Source: an uncultured Eubacterium sp. (GTDB lineage: Bacteria > Bacillota > Clostridia > Oscillospirales > Acutalibacteraceae). Taken from it: a stretch of 64,000 nucleotides of DNA. Below are positions 41,669 to 50,525 of the stretch, piece after piece (within the stretch, counting starts at the first letter, position 1; every line of letters begins with the position of its first letter). The notes under the pieces were generated by a model. The model did no database searches, was not told the origin of the DNA, and saw nothing but the letters and a program-made list of their open reading frames with translations. The translations under genes and the position numbers were made by a program. The stretch spans positions 10,273 through 74,272 of the forward strand of contig CAJTZJ010000012.1 of NCBI GenBank assembly GCA_910583925.1. The letters run 5' to 3'.

Positions 41669-42376
41669 ATGGTTTACGGAGTAATTCTTGCCGGCGGAAT
41701 CGGTTCCCGAATGGGAGGAGAAAAACCAAAACAGTATTTAACTGTTAAAAATAAGCCGATTATTATTTATACAATTGAAAAATTTCTCCCTTGCCCTAAA
41801 TTTCAAAAAATTATAGTTCTATGCCCTGCACAGTGGGTTGAGCATACTAAAAACATAATTAAAAAATATGTTGGCCCTGCCATGGATAAGATTGTTGTTA
41901 TTGAGGGCGGAAACACAAGAAATGAAACCATTATGAACGCTATTGATTACATTGAGTCTGAAGGCCAGCTTGATGATAATACAATTATTGTTACACATGA
42001 TTCTGTAAGACCCTTTGTTACGCATAGAATAATTGAGGAAAATATTTCTGCTTGTGAAAAATTCAGTGCTTGTGATACGGTTATCGCTGCAACAGACACC
42101 ATTGTTGAGGCAGAAAACGGTAAGGAAATAAGCAATATTCCAAACAGAAACATTATGTATCAGGGGCAGACTCCGCAGTCCTTTAAAGCAAAGAAGTTAA
42201 AAAAAGTGTATAATTCCTTAACAGATGAGGAGAAGGATATTTTAACCGATGCAGCAAAAATATTTGTGCTGAAGGGTGAAAGGGTAGCGCTTGTTGAAGG
42301 CGAAACCTTTAATATTAAAATAACATATCCTTATGATCTGAAAATTGTTAAATCACTACTGGAGTGTGAAGAATGA
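41669..42376 (+). CDS. tarI: ribitol-5-phosphate cytidylyltransferase, IspD/TarI family (235 aa)
   Basis: The nucleotidyltransferase motif L-A-G-G-I-G-S-R-M-G lies at 7-16, with K-P-K-Q-Y next. H-D-S-V-R-P-F-V near 111 and Q-T-P-Q-S-F near 168 follow. Sequence alone fits IspD or TarI; the next gene, TarJ-like, decides for TarI, which makes CDP-ribitol. ATG 41669 is chosen because TTGGAG precedes it; an in-frame start at 41633 lies inside the previous gene. It overlaps tarJ by four bases. Confidence 0.85.
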   Translation: MVYGVILAGGIGSRMGGEKPKQYLTVKNKPIIIYTIEKFLPCPKFQKIIVLCPAQWVEHTKNIIKKYVGPAMDKIVVIEGGNTRNETIMNAIDYIESEGQLDDNTIIVTHDSVRPFVTHRIIEENISACEKFSACDTVIAATDTIVEAENGKEISNIPNRNIMYQGQTPQSFKAKKLKKVYNSLTDEEKDILTDAAKIFVLKGERVALVEGETFNIKITYPYDLKIVKSLLECEE

Positions 42377-43398
42377 TTAACACTGTTTACCGACTTGCAC
42401 GGGCAAGAAAATTTGAAATTGCCTTTGAGGATATAGAGCTTTTTGGTCAAAATGCAGTTGTGCGTCCAACACATCTTTCTATTTGCAATGCAGATATGCG
42501 TTATTATCTCGGAACAAGAGATGCAAAAATTATGGCAGAAAAGCTGCCTTTGGTTCTTATTCATGAGGGTGTAGGAAAAGTTATTTATGATCCCAGCGGA
42601 AAATTCAATGTTGGCGAAATGGTAGTTATGGTTCCTAATATTCCTGCAGAGAAAAACGATGTTATTGCAGAAAATTATCTTCGCTCATCTAAATTCTGCG
42701 GCTCCTCAACTGACGGCTTTTTACAGGAATATATCAGTATTTCTCCCAAAAGACTTGTTCGGCTGCCAAAGGAAATGAATATGAATGTTGCCGCTTTCAC
42801 TGAAATTGTTTCAGTTTCTATTCATGCTATTTCACGATTTGATAAAATTGCACATTCCTGCAGACGAAGAATCGGGGTGTGGGGTGACGGTAATCTGGGT
42901 TACATAACCTCTTTATTAATAAAAAAGCTTTTCCCCGAAACTGAGGTTTACATTTTCGGAACATCTTATGATAAGCTTTCCTATTTTACCTTTGCTGACG
43001 GAAGCTTCATGGTAAACGAAGTTCCGAAGGACTTTTATGTTGATCACGCCTTTGAATGCGTCGGCGGTAACGGAAGCACAGTGGCAATTGAGCAAATTAT
43101 TACAACTGTTATGCCTGAAGCAACCATTTCAATTTTAGGTGTTTCCGAATATCCGATTCCTATAAACACAAGAATGATTCTTGAAAAGGGGTTGCGTTTC
43201 TTTGGCTCATCAAGAAGCGGTGTTGATGATTTCAGAAAAACAGTTGAATTATATAAAGAATATCCGGAAATCATAGATTATCTTGGAAGTATTGTAAGCT
43301 CTGTTAACACAGTATCAACAATTGATGATATTATAGCGGCTTTTGAAAAAGATGCTAAAAAAGCTTTCGGCAAAACCATTATTCAATGGCAGGAGTAA
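42373..43398 (+). CDS. tarJ: ribulose-5-phosphate reductase, TarJ-like (341 aa)
   Basis: A zinc alcohol-dehydrogenase-fold protein. The catalytic region has S-I-C-N-A-D-M-R-Y-Y and H-E-G-V-G near 61. The nucleotide-binding part has G-V-W-G-D-G-N-L-G near 168. TarJ reduces ribulose 5-phosphate to ribitol 5-phosphate with NADPH, and TarI then activates it. The coupled pair supplies CDP-ribitol to the upstream transferases. Confidence 0.87.
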   Translation: MINTVYRLARARKFEIAFEDIELFGQNAVVRPTHLSICNADMRYYLGTRDAKIMAEKLPLVLIHEGVGKVIYDPSGKFNVGEMVVMVPNIPAEKNDVIAENYLRSSKFCGSSTDGFLQEYISISPKRLVRLPKEMNMNVAAFTEIVSVSIHAISRFDKIAHSCRRRIGVWGDGNLGYITSLLIKKLFPETEVYIFGTSYDKLSYFTFADGSFMVNEVPKDFYVDHAFECVGGNGSTVAIEQIITTVMPEATISILGVSEYPIPINTRMILEKGLRFFGSSRSGVDDFRKTVELYKEYPEIIDYLGSIVSSVNTVSTIDDIIAAFEKDAKKAFGKTIIQWQE

Positions 43399-43450
43399 TG
43401 AATATTGCAATCAGGCAAAAAGATTTATTTAAACATTTTTAATAAAATGC

Positions 43451-43479
43451 TTGCAATTTGTAACACTTTGTGATATATT
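43451..43479 (+). promoter_or_regulatory. rplS promoter
   Basis: TTGCAA, 17-base spacer, TATATT, leaving about 120 bases of transcribed leader before rplS. Confidence 0.6.
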
Positions 43480-43485
43480 ATCTAA

Positions 43486-43600
43486 GCATTTGTTCCGTTG
43501 CTGTCCTTGCAACGCGTTAAATGTTGTGCGTTAAAGCATTTAAGTAGATGGTCCTCTGTCAACTTTTTGTTAAGAACATCTGATAAATTAATAAGGAGGA
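43486..43600 (+). ncRNA. structured rplS leader (candidate L19 autoregulatory leader)
   Basis: Three hairpins lie in a row: CGTTGC/GCAACG (43496-43514), TTAAATG/CATTTAA (43517-43543) and AGATG/CATCT (43546-43581). L19 leaders that bind the protein are known in Firmicutes. I cannot check the consensus here, so the family call is inference from position and structure. Confidence 0.5.
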
Positions 43601-43607
43601 AATTATA

Positions 43608-43949
43608 ATGGACGCAATCAAAATTATTGAAGCAGGCAGTGTTCAGAAAGAACTTCCTGAATTCAAAATCGGTGACACCGTAAAAGTTGGTGTTCGTATC
43701 CGTGAGGGTAAAAACGAAAGAGTTCAGATGTTTGAAGGTACTGTTATTGCTATTAAAGGCTCAGGCATCTCAAAAACATTTACTGTTCGTCGTGTATCTT
43801 ATGGCGTTGGCATCGAGCGTGTATTCCCATTCAACTCAGCAAATATTGAATCTGTACAGGTTATTCGCCACGGTAAGGTTCGCCGTGCTAAGCTTTATTA
43901 CCTCAGAGACAGAGTTGGTAAGGCTGCTAAGGTTAAAGAAGATATTTAA
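43608..43949 (+). CDS. rplS: ribosomal protein bL19 (113 aa)
   Basis: Typical bL19: G-D-T-V-K-V-G-V-R-I-R-E-G near 25, V-Q-M-F-E-G-T-V-I, then T-V-R-R-V-S-Y-G-V-G-I-E-R-V-F-P and a Lys/Arg-rich end. It lies at the 30S-50S interface. GGAGG precedes the start. It is not preceded by rpsP-rimM-trmD as in many Firmicutes, but rbgA and rnhB still follow after the GH35 gene. Confidence 0.97.
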   Translation: MDAIKIIEAGSVQKELPEFKIGDTVKVGVRIREGKNERVQMFEGTVIAIKGSGISKTFTVRRVSYGVGIERVFPFNSANIESVQVIRHGKVRRAKLYYLRDRVGKAAKVKEDI

Positions 43950-43961
43950 ATTTTTAACTTT

Positions 43962-43992
43962 AAAACCGCTTCAAACGAAGCGGTTTTCTTTT
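43962..43992 (+). terminator. rplS terminator
   Basis: AAAACCGCTTC pairs with GAAGCGGTTTT around AAAC (11 bp), followed by CTTTTA. Confidence 0.92.
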
Positions 43993-44075
43993 ATACCCAA
44001 TTAAAATTGTTTTCTTGACTTTATATCTATTTTAATATATCTTATATTTGTAATAATTCTTAGTGGGGTAAAATT

Positions 44076-45854
44076 ATGCTTGAAATCAAAAACAAAGAAT
44101 TCTATATGAACGGAAAACCATTCAAAATTTATTCAGGAGCAATGCATTATTTTCGTATTTTGCCTGAATATTGGGAGGACAGATTAACTAAGCTTAAGCT
44201 TGCAGGCTTTAACACTGTTGAAACCTATGTCTGCTGGAATCTGCACGAACCAAAGCCAAATGAATTTTGCTTTGATGGTTTGCTTGATATCGTTAAATTT
44301 ATTGAAACAGCTAAAAAAGTTGGACTTTATTGCATTGTCCGTCCCGGTCCATATATCTGTGCGGAGTGGGACTTCGGGGGACTGCCTGCATGGCTTTTGA
44401 AGGATAAGAATATGCAGATTCGCTGTAATTATCCTGATTATTTGTCCTGTGTTGAAAGATTTTATAAAAAATTGCTGCCTATGCTCGTTCCTCATCTTGA
44501 AACAAACGGCGGTAACATCATTGCAATGCAGGTTGAAAATGAATATGGCTCCTACGGAAATGATAAGGAATATCTAAAGTTCATTGAAAGCCTTATGAAT
44601 GAATGCGGCATTGATGTTTTATATTTCACATCAGACGGCAATTGGAAAAATATGCTTTCAGGCGGCTCACTCCCGCATATTTATAAAGTACTTAACTTTG
44701 GCTCAAAAGCAAAAACCGCATTTAATTGCTTAAAAGATTTTGAAAATAGCGGACCGAATATGTGCGGCGAATTTTGGTGCGGTTGGTTTGATCATTGGGG
44801 AGATAAGCATCATACAAGAGATGCTTCATCGGTTGGAAAAGAAATTAAAGACTTTCTTGATATCGGTGCCAGCTTTAATTTCTATATGTTCCACGGAGGA
44901 ACTAATTTTGGCTTTACGGCGGGTGCAAATCAAAATCCGGGCAAGGCATATGAACCAACGGTAACAAGCTATGATTACTGTGCACTTTTAAATGAATGGG
45001 GAGATTATACACCTGCATATCACGAAATAAGAGAAATACTTTGTGCATATCAGGAAATAGAAATGACAGAATTGCCTGAATCTCCAAAGCTTCAGACAAT
45101 CGGTAATGTTGAATTAACTGAATTTGCTTCTCTTTTCGATAATCTTTCAAATATTGCAGAAAAGCATTATGCCCCTGTTCCCGAAAGTATGGAATATTTT
45201 AATCAGAATTTCGGCTTGATTTATTATGAAACCGTAATCAGCGGTAAATACGATATTTCTCCGCTGAATATAAAAGGGGTTCACGATTTCGGCTATGTAT
45301 ATTTTGATGATAAATACAAGAAAAGAATCAGCAGATTAGAATATACTTCAGAATCAAAAGGATTAAAGGCTCTTTTTTCAAAAAAGAATTCAGGAAAATT
45401 TCTTATGTCTGCCATAAACGGCAACAGAAAAATCGGTGTACTTGTTGACGCAATGGGCAGGGTAAATTACGGTGAACATATGACAGACCGCAAAGGTATA
45501 ACCGATATTTACATAGGCAATCAAAGGCAGATGGGATATGATGTTTACACAATCCCGCTTGATAATCTTGATAAACTTGAATATAAGGCTGATAAAAAAG
45601 AGGTACCGCTGTTTCTTAAAGGCAGTTTTAAGGCAAATTCAAACAATGATTGCTTTGTTCATCTGAATGGCTTTAAAAAGGGGTATGTATGGGTTAACGG
45701 CTTTAATCTCGGAAGATACTGGGAGATTGGTCCTCAGAAATCATTATATCTTCCCGGTGCTCTTTTAAAAGAAGAGAATGAAATAATTGTGCTTGAAATG
45801 GAAGGATTTTCAAATCCAACTGTTTCAATTACAGATAAACATAATTTAGGATAA
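44076..45854 (+). CDS. family 35 beta-galactosidase (592 aa)
   Basis: A GH35 glycosidase. The barrel begins with S-G-A-M-H-Y-F-R-I-L-P-E-Y-W and T-V-E-T-Y-V-C-W-N-L-H-E-P. The acid/base Glu lies near 156 in Q-V-E-N-E-Y-G-S-Y-G. The nucleophile Glu lies near 232 in C-G-E-F-W-C-G-W-F. C-terminal jelly-roll modules include G-Y-V-W-V-N-G-F-N-L-G-R-Y-W. No signal peptide is seen, so it acts in the cytoplasm on imported galactosides. It sits between rplS and rbgA, an unusual place suggesting insertion into a housekeeping cluster. Confidence 0.92.
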   Translation: MLEIKNKEFYMNGKPFKIYSGAMHYFRILPEYWEDRLTKLKLAGFNTVETYVCWNLHEPKPNEFCFDGLLDIVKFIETAKKVGLYCIVRPGPYICAEWDFGGLPAWLLKDKNMQIRCNYPDYLSCVERFYKKLLPMLVPHLETNGGNIIAMQVENEYGSYGNDKEYLKFIESLMNECGIDVLYFTSDGNWKNMLSGGSLPHIYKVLNFGSKAKTAFNCLKDFENSGPNMCGEFWCGWFDHWGDKHHTRDASSVGKEIKDFLDIGASFNFYMFHGGTNFGFTAGANQNPGKAYEPTVTSYDYCALLNEWGDYTPAYHEIREILCAYQEIEMTELPESPKLQTIGNVELTEFASLFDNLSNIAEKHYAPVPESMEYFNQNFGLIYYETVISGKYDISPLNIKGVHDFGYVYFDDKYKKRISRLEYTSESKGLKALFSKKNSGKFLMSAINGNRKIGVLVDAMGRVNYGEHMTDRKGITDIYIGNQRQMGYDVYTIPLDNLDKLEYKADKKEVPLFLKGSFKANSNNDCFVHLNGFKKGYVWVNGFNLGRYWEIGPQKSLYLPGALLKEENEIIVLEMEGFSNPTVSITDKHNLG

Positions 45855-45878
45855 AATAAAAGTAAAGGTAGCGATAAA

Positions 45879-46748
45879 ATGCCTGATTTTCAAAAGCAAT
45901 ATGTTCAATGGTTTCCGGGCCATATGGCCAAAACAAGGCGGTTGATTAAGGAAAGTCTGAATTTAGTGGACGGTGTTGTTGAAATCGTTGATGCAAGAAT
46001 TCCGTATTCAAGCTCAAATCCCGAAATTGATGACTTAATTAAGAATAAACCGAGAATCATTTTGCTTAACAAAAGCGATGTTGCAGATCCAAAAGCAACT
46101 AAAATATGGATTGATTACTATAAAAGCAGAGGCTTTTATGCACTATCTGTTGACTGCAGAAGCGGTAAAGGCTTGAATCAGTTTATTCCCGAATGCAAAA
46201 AAGCATTAAGCCGTGTTATTGATAAAAATGAAGCCAAAGGAATGGCAGGCAAGCCGATAAGACTTATGGTAGTCGGTATTCCGAATACGGGCAAATCTTC
46301 ATTTATTAACAGAATGGCAGGTAAAAATAAAGCTGTTGTTGCAGACAGAGCAGGGGTTACAAGAAACAATCAATGGTTTAACTGCGGCAATGGTATTGAG
46401 CTTTTAGATACACCAGGGGTATTATGGCCTAAATTTGATGATGCAGAGGTTGGCGACAAGCTTGCTTTTATCGGATCGGTTAAGGACGAGGTTACCGATT
46501 TGGAAAGTCTTTCCTGCAGGCTTCTTGATGTTCTTAATAAAACGCACCCGGAAATGATTGAGGAAAGATATAAAATATCTGATTTTGAAGATTTACAAGG
46601 TTGGGAAATTCTTGAATTAATCGGCAAAAAAAGAGGCTTTTTAATTAAAGGCGGAGAAATAAACTACGAGCGTGCCGCTGCAATAGTTTGTGATGAATTC
46701 AGAGGAGGAAAGCTTGGGCGCTTGAGCCTTGAGCTGCCACAGAAATAA
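45879..46748 (+). CDS. rbgA: ribosome biogenesis GTPase RbgA/YlqF (289 aa)
   Basis: Circularly permuted GTPase order: N-K-S-D near 63 (G4) precedes G-I-P-N-T-G-K-S-S near 130 (G1) and D-T-P-G near 178 (G3). The N-terminus Q-W-F-P-G-H-M-A-K-T is the family signature. It acts late in 50S assembly. Its stop shares one base with the rnhB start (TAATG). Confidence 0.95.
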   Translation: MPDFQKQYVQWFPGHMAKTRRLIKESLNLVDGVVEIVDARIPYSSSNPEIDDLIKNKPRIILLNKSDVADPKATKIWIDYYKSRGFYALSVDCRSGKGLNQFIPECKKALSRVIDKNEAKGMAGKPIRLMVVGIPNTGKSSFINRMAGKNKAVVADRAGVTRNNQWFNCGNGIELLDTPGVLWPKFDDAEVGDKLAFIGSVKDEVTDLESLSCRLLDVLNKTHPEMIEERYKISDFEDLQGWEILELIGKKRGFLIKGGEINYERAAAIVCDEFRGGKLGRLSLELPQK

Positions 46749-47356
46749 TGGATTGGTTATTTTACGAAAACGAAGCAAAAAATAAAGGATATACTGTTAT
46801 CTGCGGTATTGATGAAGCGGGCAGAGGTCCTCTTGCAGGACCCGTGTTTGCTGCTGCCGTTATTTTACCCGAAGGACACATCATTGAAGGAGTAAATGAC
46901 TCAAAAAAGCTTTCTGAAAAAAGGCGTGAAGCCCTTTACAATAAAATTATTGATGAATGTGTTTGTTATTCCATAGGAACAGCTTCGGAAAAGGAAATAG
47001 ATCAAATCAATATTCTTCAGGCAACCTTTCTGGCAATGAAAAGAGCGGTTGACGGTCTTGAAATAAAGCCTGATTTGGCACTTGTTGACGGCAACAGAGT
47101 TCCACCGCTTAATACAGATGTTGAAACAATTGTTAAGGGAGACGGAAAATCTGCATCCATTGCAGCAGCTTCAATTATCGCAAAGGTAGCAAGGGACAGA
47201 TATATGCTTAAGCTTGCCGAACAATATCCGCAATATGAATTTGAAAGACACAAAGGATATCCTACAAAGCTGCATTATGAAAAAATTTATGAATACGGCA
47301 TTTCGGATGTTCACAGAATATCATTTTTAAAAAAGGTTCTTGAGAATAATGAATAG
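46748..47356 (+). CDS. rnhB: ribonuclease HII (202 aa)
   Basis: G-I-D-E-A-G-R-G-P-L-A-G-P-V near 20 holds two catalytic acids (Asp, Glu). L-V-D-G-N near 115 and a later Asp in V-A-R-D-R complete the site. It removes ribonucleotides from DNA. With rnhA at 18333 the cell has both RNase H types. It is coupled to rbgA and overlaps yraN by eight bases. Confidence 0.95.
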   Translation: MDWLFYENEAKNKGYTVICGIDEAGRGPLAGPVFAAAVILPEGHIIEGVNDSKKLSEKRREALYNKIIDECVCYSIGTASEKEIDQINILQATFLAMKRAVDGLEIKPDLALVDGNRVPPLNTDVETIVKGDGKSASIAAASIIAKVARDRYMLKLAEQYPQYEFERHKGYPTKLHYEKIYEYGISDVHRISFLKKVLENNE

Positions 47357-47702
47357 TATTGGTAAGCTGGCTGAACTCAAGGCTTGTGATTATTTACAAA
47401 AGAAAAAATATATTCTTCTTGAAGCGAATTACCGCAGCCGTTTCGGCGAAATTGATTTAATAATGAACAAAGGCAAATATATTTGTTTTATTGAAGTAAA
47501 AATGAGAAATGAAAAATCTATTGCATCGCCGTCTGAATTTGTAGATATATACAAACAGAGAAAAATGGCAGCAACTGCAGAGCTTTATCTTGCTTATCAT
47601 GAAACGAAATTGCAGCCAAGATTTGATGTAATTGAGGTTTTTACCGAAAATAACAAAATAAAATCAATAAAACATCTTGAAAATGCGTTTCAGTTATATT
47701 AA
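47349..47702 (+). CDS. YraN family endonuclease-fold protein (117 aa)
   Basis: UPF0102/YraN pattern: G-K-L-A-E-L-K-A-C-D-Y-L, N-Y-R-S-R-F-G-E-I-D-L-I and C-F-I-E-V-K-M-R. It shows the D-x(n)-E-x-K layout of restriction-type nucleases. The role is uncertain. ATG 47349 is chosen over TTG 47340. It follows rnhB in the rbgA operon, as often in Firmicutes. Confidence 0.85.
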   Translation: MNSIGKLAELKACDYLQKKKYILLEANYRSRFGEIDLIMNKGKYICFIEVKMRNEKSIASPSEFVDIYKQRKMAATAELYLAYHETKLQPRFDVIEVFTENNKIKSIKHLENAFQLY

Positions 47703-47735
47703 AATATTACAAACTATTTTTTTAGGAGATACATT

Positions 47736-49232
47736 ATGTTTTATACATCTACTCGTGATAAATCAATAAAAGTAACTGCTTCACAGGCAATTGCTCAAGG
47801 AATCAGCGAAGAGGGAGGTCTTTTCGTTCCTTGCGAATTACCTCGGTTTTCTATGGAAAAAATCAATTCAATGGTTTCTATGTCTTATATTGACAGAGCA
47901 AAAACCGTTTTAAAGGAATTTTTAACGGATTTTACAGAAGAAGAGCTCAACTACTGTGTTGAGGGGGCTTACAGTGCTGAAAAGTTTTCTTCACCTGCTA
48001 TTGCTCCAACAGTAAATGTAAACGGAAATAAGAATATTCTTGAATTATGGCATGGTCCTACCTGTGCTTTCAAGGATATGGCACTTCAGCTTCTTCCTTA
48101 TCTTATGACCGTTTCTGCCAAGAAAACTGCGGAGGGAAAAACAATTGTTATTCTTGTTGCAACCTCCGGTGATACCGGCAAAGCTGCTCTCGAGGGTTTC
48201 AAAGATGTTGCTGATACAAAGATTCTTGTTTTCTATCCTGTTGATGGTGTTTCTCCGATGCAGAAGCTTCAGATGACGACACAGGAAGGTCAGAATGTTG
48301 CAGTTTGTGCTATTAACGGTAACTTCGATGATGCACAAAGTGCAGTTAAAGCTATCTTTACTGATGCTGAAATTAAAGCTCAGCTTGCCGATAAAAACAT
48401 GATGTTCTCATCAGCAAATTCAATCAACTGGGGCAGACTGGTTCCGCAGATTGTTTACTATTTCTCAACCTACTGCGATATGATTTCCATGAACAAAATC
48501 AAAGCAGGCGATGAAATCAATGTTGTTGTTCCTACAGGAAATTTCGGTAACATTCTTGCAGGCTATTATGCAAAGAAAATGGGTCTTCCCATCAAAACTC
48601 TTATCTGTGCTTCAAACTCAAACAATGTTTTAACCGATTTCCTCAAAACGGGAATTTATGATAAAAACAGAAGTTTCTATACAACAACTTCTCCAAGTAT
48701 GGATATTCTTATTTCTTCTAACCTTGAAAGACTTTTATATCATATGAGCGGGGAGGATGATAAGCTTGTTGCAGATTTAATGAAGCAGTTATCTGTTAAC
48801 GGAAAATATACTGTTTCCGATACACTTATCAAAGATATTCAGTCAACATTCAATGCAGGCTTTGCAAGCGAAGATGAAGTAAATGAAACAATCAAAACTC
48901 ATTTTGATAAATTCAATTATCTTTGCGATACACATACAGCTGTTGCAGTTAAGGTTTATGATAATTATGTAGCTGAAACAAACGATGATATTCCAACTGT
49001 TATTGATTCAACAGCTTCTCCTTATAAATTCTCTAAAAGTGTTCTTTCAGCTGTTCAGGATGGAAAAGCTCCTGAATTTGATGAATTTGAAATGGTTGAT
49101 AAGCTTTATGAAGTAACAAACGCAGCTGTTCCTGCACCTCTTGCTAATCTTAAAAACAAGAAGATCAGATTCAATAATGTTTGCGATAAAAAAAATATGA
49201 GTGAAATGGTTTTTAAACTTCTTGATCTTTAA
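47736..49232 (+). CDS. thrC: threonine synthase (498 aa)
   Basis: A PLP enzyme making threonine from O-phosphohomoserine. The PLP lysine (near 112) is in G-P-T-C-A-F-K-D-M-A. T-S-G-D-T-G-K-A-A near 145 binds phosphate, and P-T-G-N-F-G-N-I-L is conserved. It opens with Y-x-S-T-R, the longer type of the family. No leader riboswitch or T-box is seen in the short upstream gap. A terminator follows. Confidence 0.95.
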   Translation: MFYTSTRDKSIKVTASQAIAQGISEEGGLFVPCELPRFSMEKINSMVSMSYIDRAKTVLKEFLTDFTEEELNYCVEGAYSAEKFSSPAIAPTVNVNGNKNILELWHGPTCAFKDMALQLLPYLMTVSAKKTAEGKTIVILVATSGDTGKAALEGFKDVADTKILVFYPVDGVSPMQKLQMTTQEGQNVAVCAINGNFDDAQSAVKAIFTDAEIKAQLADKNMMFSSANSINWGRLVPQIVYYFSTYCDMISMNKIKAGDEINVVVPTGNFGNILAGYYAKKMGLPIKTLICASNSNNVLTDFLKTGIYDKNRSFYTTTSPSMDILISSNLERLLYHMSGEDDKLVADLMKQLSVNGKYTVSDTLIKDIQSTFNAGFASEDEVNETIKTHFDKFNYLCDTHTAVAVKVYDNYVAETNDDIPTVIDSTASPYKFSKSVLSAVQDGKAPEFDEFEMVDKLYEVTNAAVPAPLANLKNKKIRFNNVCDKKNMSEMVFKLLDL

Positions 49233-49238
49233 AAAATT

Positions 49239-49278
49239 AACGGCTCTTTCAAGGTAATTACCTAAGAGCCGTTTTTGA
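49239..49278 (+). terminator. thrC terminator
   Basis: AACGGCTCTT (49239-49248) pairs with AAGAGCCGTT (49264-49273), with an inner AGGTAATTACCT hairpin and TTTTT after. It also serves the converging DUF1540 gene weakly. Confidence 0.85.
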
Positions 49279-49294
49279 TTAATGTTTAATTTTT

Positions 49295-49468
49295 TTATTT
49301 ACAGCCACAGCCGCAATCATCGCAGCACTGGAAGGTTTCACATGTTGTGTCTGTTGATGTTGTAGCAGTTCTGTTGCCAACAGTGATGTGACCGGCTGTA
49401 CAGCCGTTTGCTTTGTCATGATGAATACAGTTTTTTGCTTCACAGCTAATTCCTTTAATTTCGTCCAT
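49295..49468 (-). CDS. DUF1540 Cys-rich protein (57 aa)
   Basis: A single DUF1540-type unit: C-x4-C-x-H-x6-C-x-A-G-x-I-x-V-G, then C-E-T-F-x-C-C-D-D-C-G-C-G-C-K. Nine Cys and two His could hold zinc. ATG 49468 has GGGAG about eight bases upstream; the frame to 49486 is rejected. Such proteins are common, of unknown role, in spore-formers. A GATAGTGT/ACACTATC hairpin (49524-49547) lies upstream. Confidence 0.8.
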   Translation of the reverse strand: MDEIKGISCEAKNCIHHDKANGCTAGHITVGNRTATTSTDTTCETFQCCDDCGCGCK

Positions 49469-49675
49469 TGTTTTCACTCCCTTCATTTTTATTTTTTACA
49501 TTAAAACTTAATTTATTCAAAGAGATAGTGTGAAAAAATACACTATCTTGATTACATTATTCTCAAAATTTGCTTATTTATAAATTTGAGATGGCGAAAT
49601 TCACATTGACGCCTTGTTCGGCTACAGCAAGGATATTCTTGTGATTTTTGATTACTATTTGTAGCCAGAAAGGCT

Positions 49676-50371
49676 ATGCGAATTAATATGGCTCTTTTTG
49701 CAATTGCGGATACTCATTTATCTTTCGGAACAAACAAACCGATGGATACTTTTGAGGGCTGGAATAATTATACGGAAAAATTAGAAAAAAACTGGAATAA
49801 GCTTGTATCAGATAAGGATACAGTAGTGATTGCAGGCGATATAAGCTGGGCAATGAATTTTGATGAATTGATAGCAGATTTTCAATTTATTGATAATCTG
49901 AATGGAAATAAGATTATCATTAAAGGCAATCATGATTATTGGTGGAATACAATGTCTAAAATGAATGCTTTTATTGAAGAAAACAATTTTAATTCCATAA
50001 AAATTCTTCATAATAATTCTGTAACTTATAACAATATTTCAATTTGCGGTTCACGAGGATGGCTTTTTGAAAGCGAAGAGGACCACGATGAAAAAATTCT
50101 CAACAGGGAAGTGTTCCGTTTGAAAGCAAGCCTTGACAGTGCAGAATGTGAGGAAAAAATCGTTTTTCTTCATTATCCTCCTTTAACAACAACCACAGCT
50201 TGTGAGGAGATAATTACTTTGCTGAATGAATATGGTATCAGTAAATGCTGTTATGGCCATCTTCATGGGGATGCAGCAAAATATGCAATAGACGGAAACA
50301 GGGAAAATATTGATTTTAAACTTATTTCCTGTGACAGATTGAATTTTACTCCATATCTTATTTTAAAATAA
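49676..50371 (+). CDS. metallophosphoesterase (231 aa)
   Basis: Calcineurin-like motifs in order: A-D-T-H, A-G-D-I-S-W, K-G-N-H-D-Y-W-W, H-Y-P-P and G-H-L-H-G-D. All metal ligands are visible. AGAAAGG is only two bases from the ATG at 49676 and 14 from the ATG at 49688 (M-A-L-F-A-I-A-D), where homologues usually start; the start is therefore uncertain. The substrate is unknown. It is monocistronic, followed by the tig promoter. Confidence 0.85.
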   Translation: MRINMALFAIADTHLSFGTNKPMDTFEGWNNYTEKLEKNWNKLVSDKDTVVIAGDISWAMNFDELIADFQFIDNLNGNKIIIKGNHDYWWNTMSKMNAFIEENNFNSIKILHNNSVTYNNISICGSRGWLFESEEDHDEKILNREVFRLKASLDSAECEEKIVFLHYPPLTTTTACEEIITLLNEYGISKCCYGHLHGDAAKYAIDGNRENIDFKLISCDRLNFTPYLILK

Positions 50372-50404
50372 CTGTTAACAGCATAATTATTAGTATAATT
50401 TGCC

Positions 50405-50433
50405 TTGAAAATGCGTATTATATGTGATATAAT
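50405..50433 (+). promoter_or_regulatory. tig promoter
   Basis: TTGAAA, 17-base spacer with TGTGA next to the -10, TATAAT. About 85 bases of leader follow. Confidence 0.7.
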
Positions 50434-50525
50434 ACTTCAACGAAAACGGCGCAAAACAAAAGTTTGTGCAATTTTTATGTATAAAATTTATTGATTTATA
50501 AAATAATTAAGGAGGTCATATAATT

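Noticed and set aside
41669..42376. IspD of the isoprenoid pathway
   Set aside because: The motif fits both, but the coupled TarJ-like gene and the teichoic transferases support TarI.
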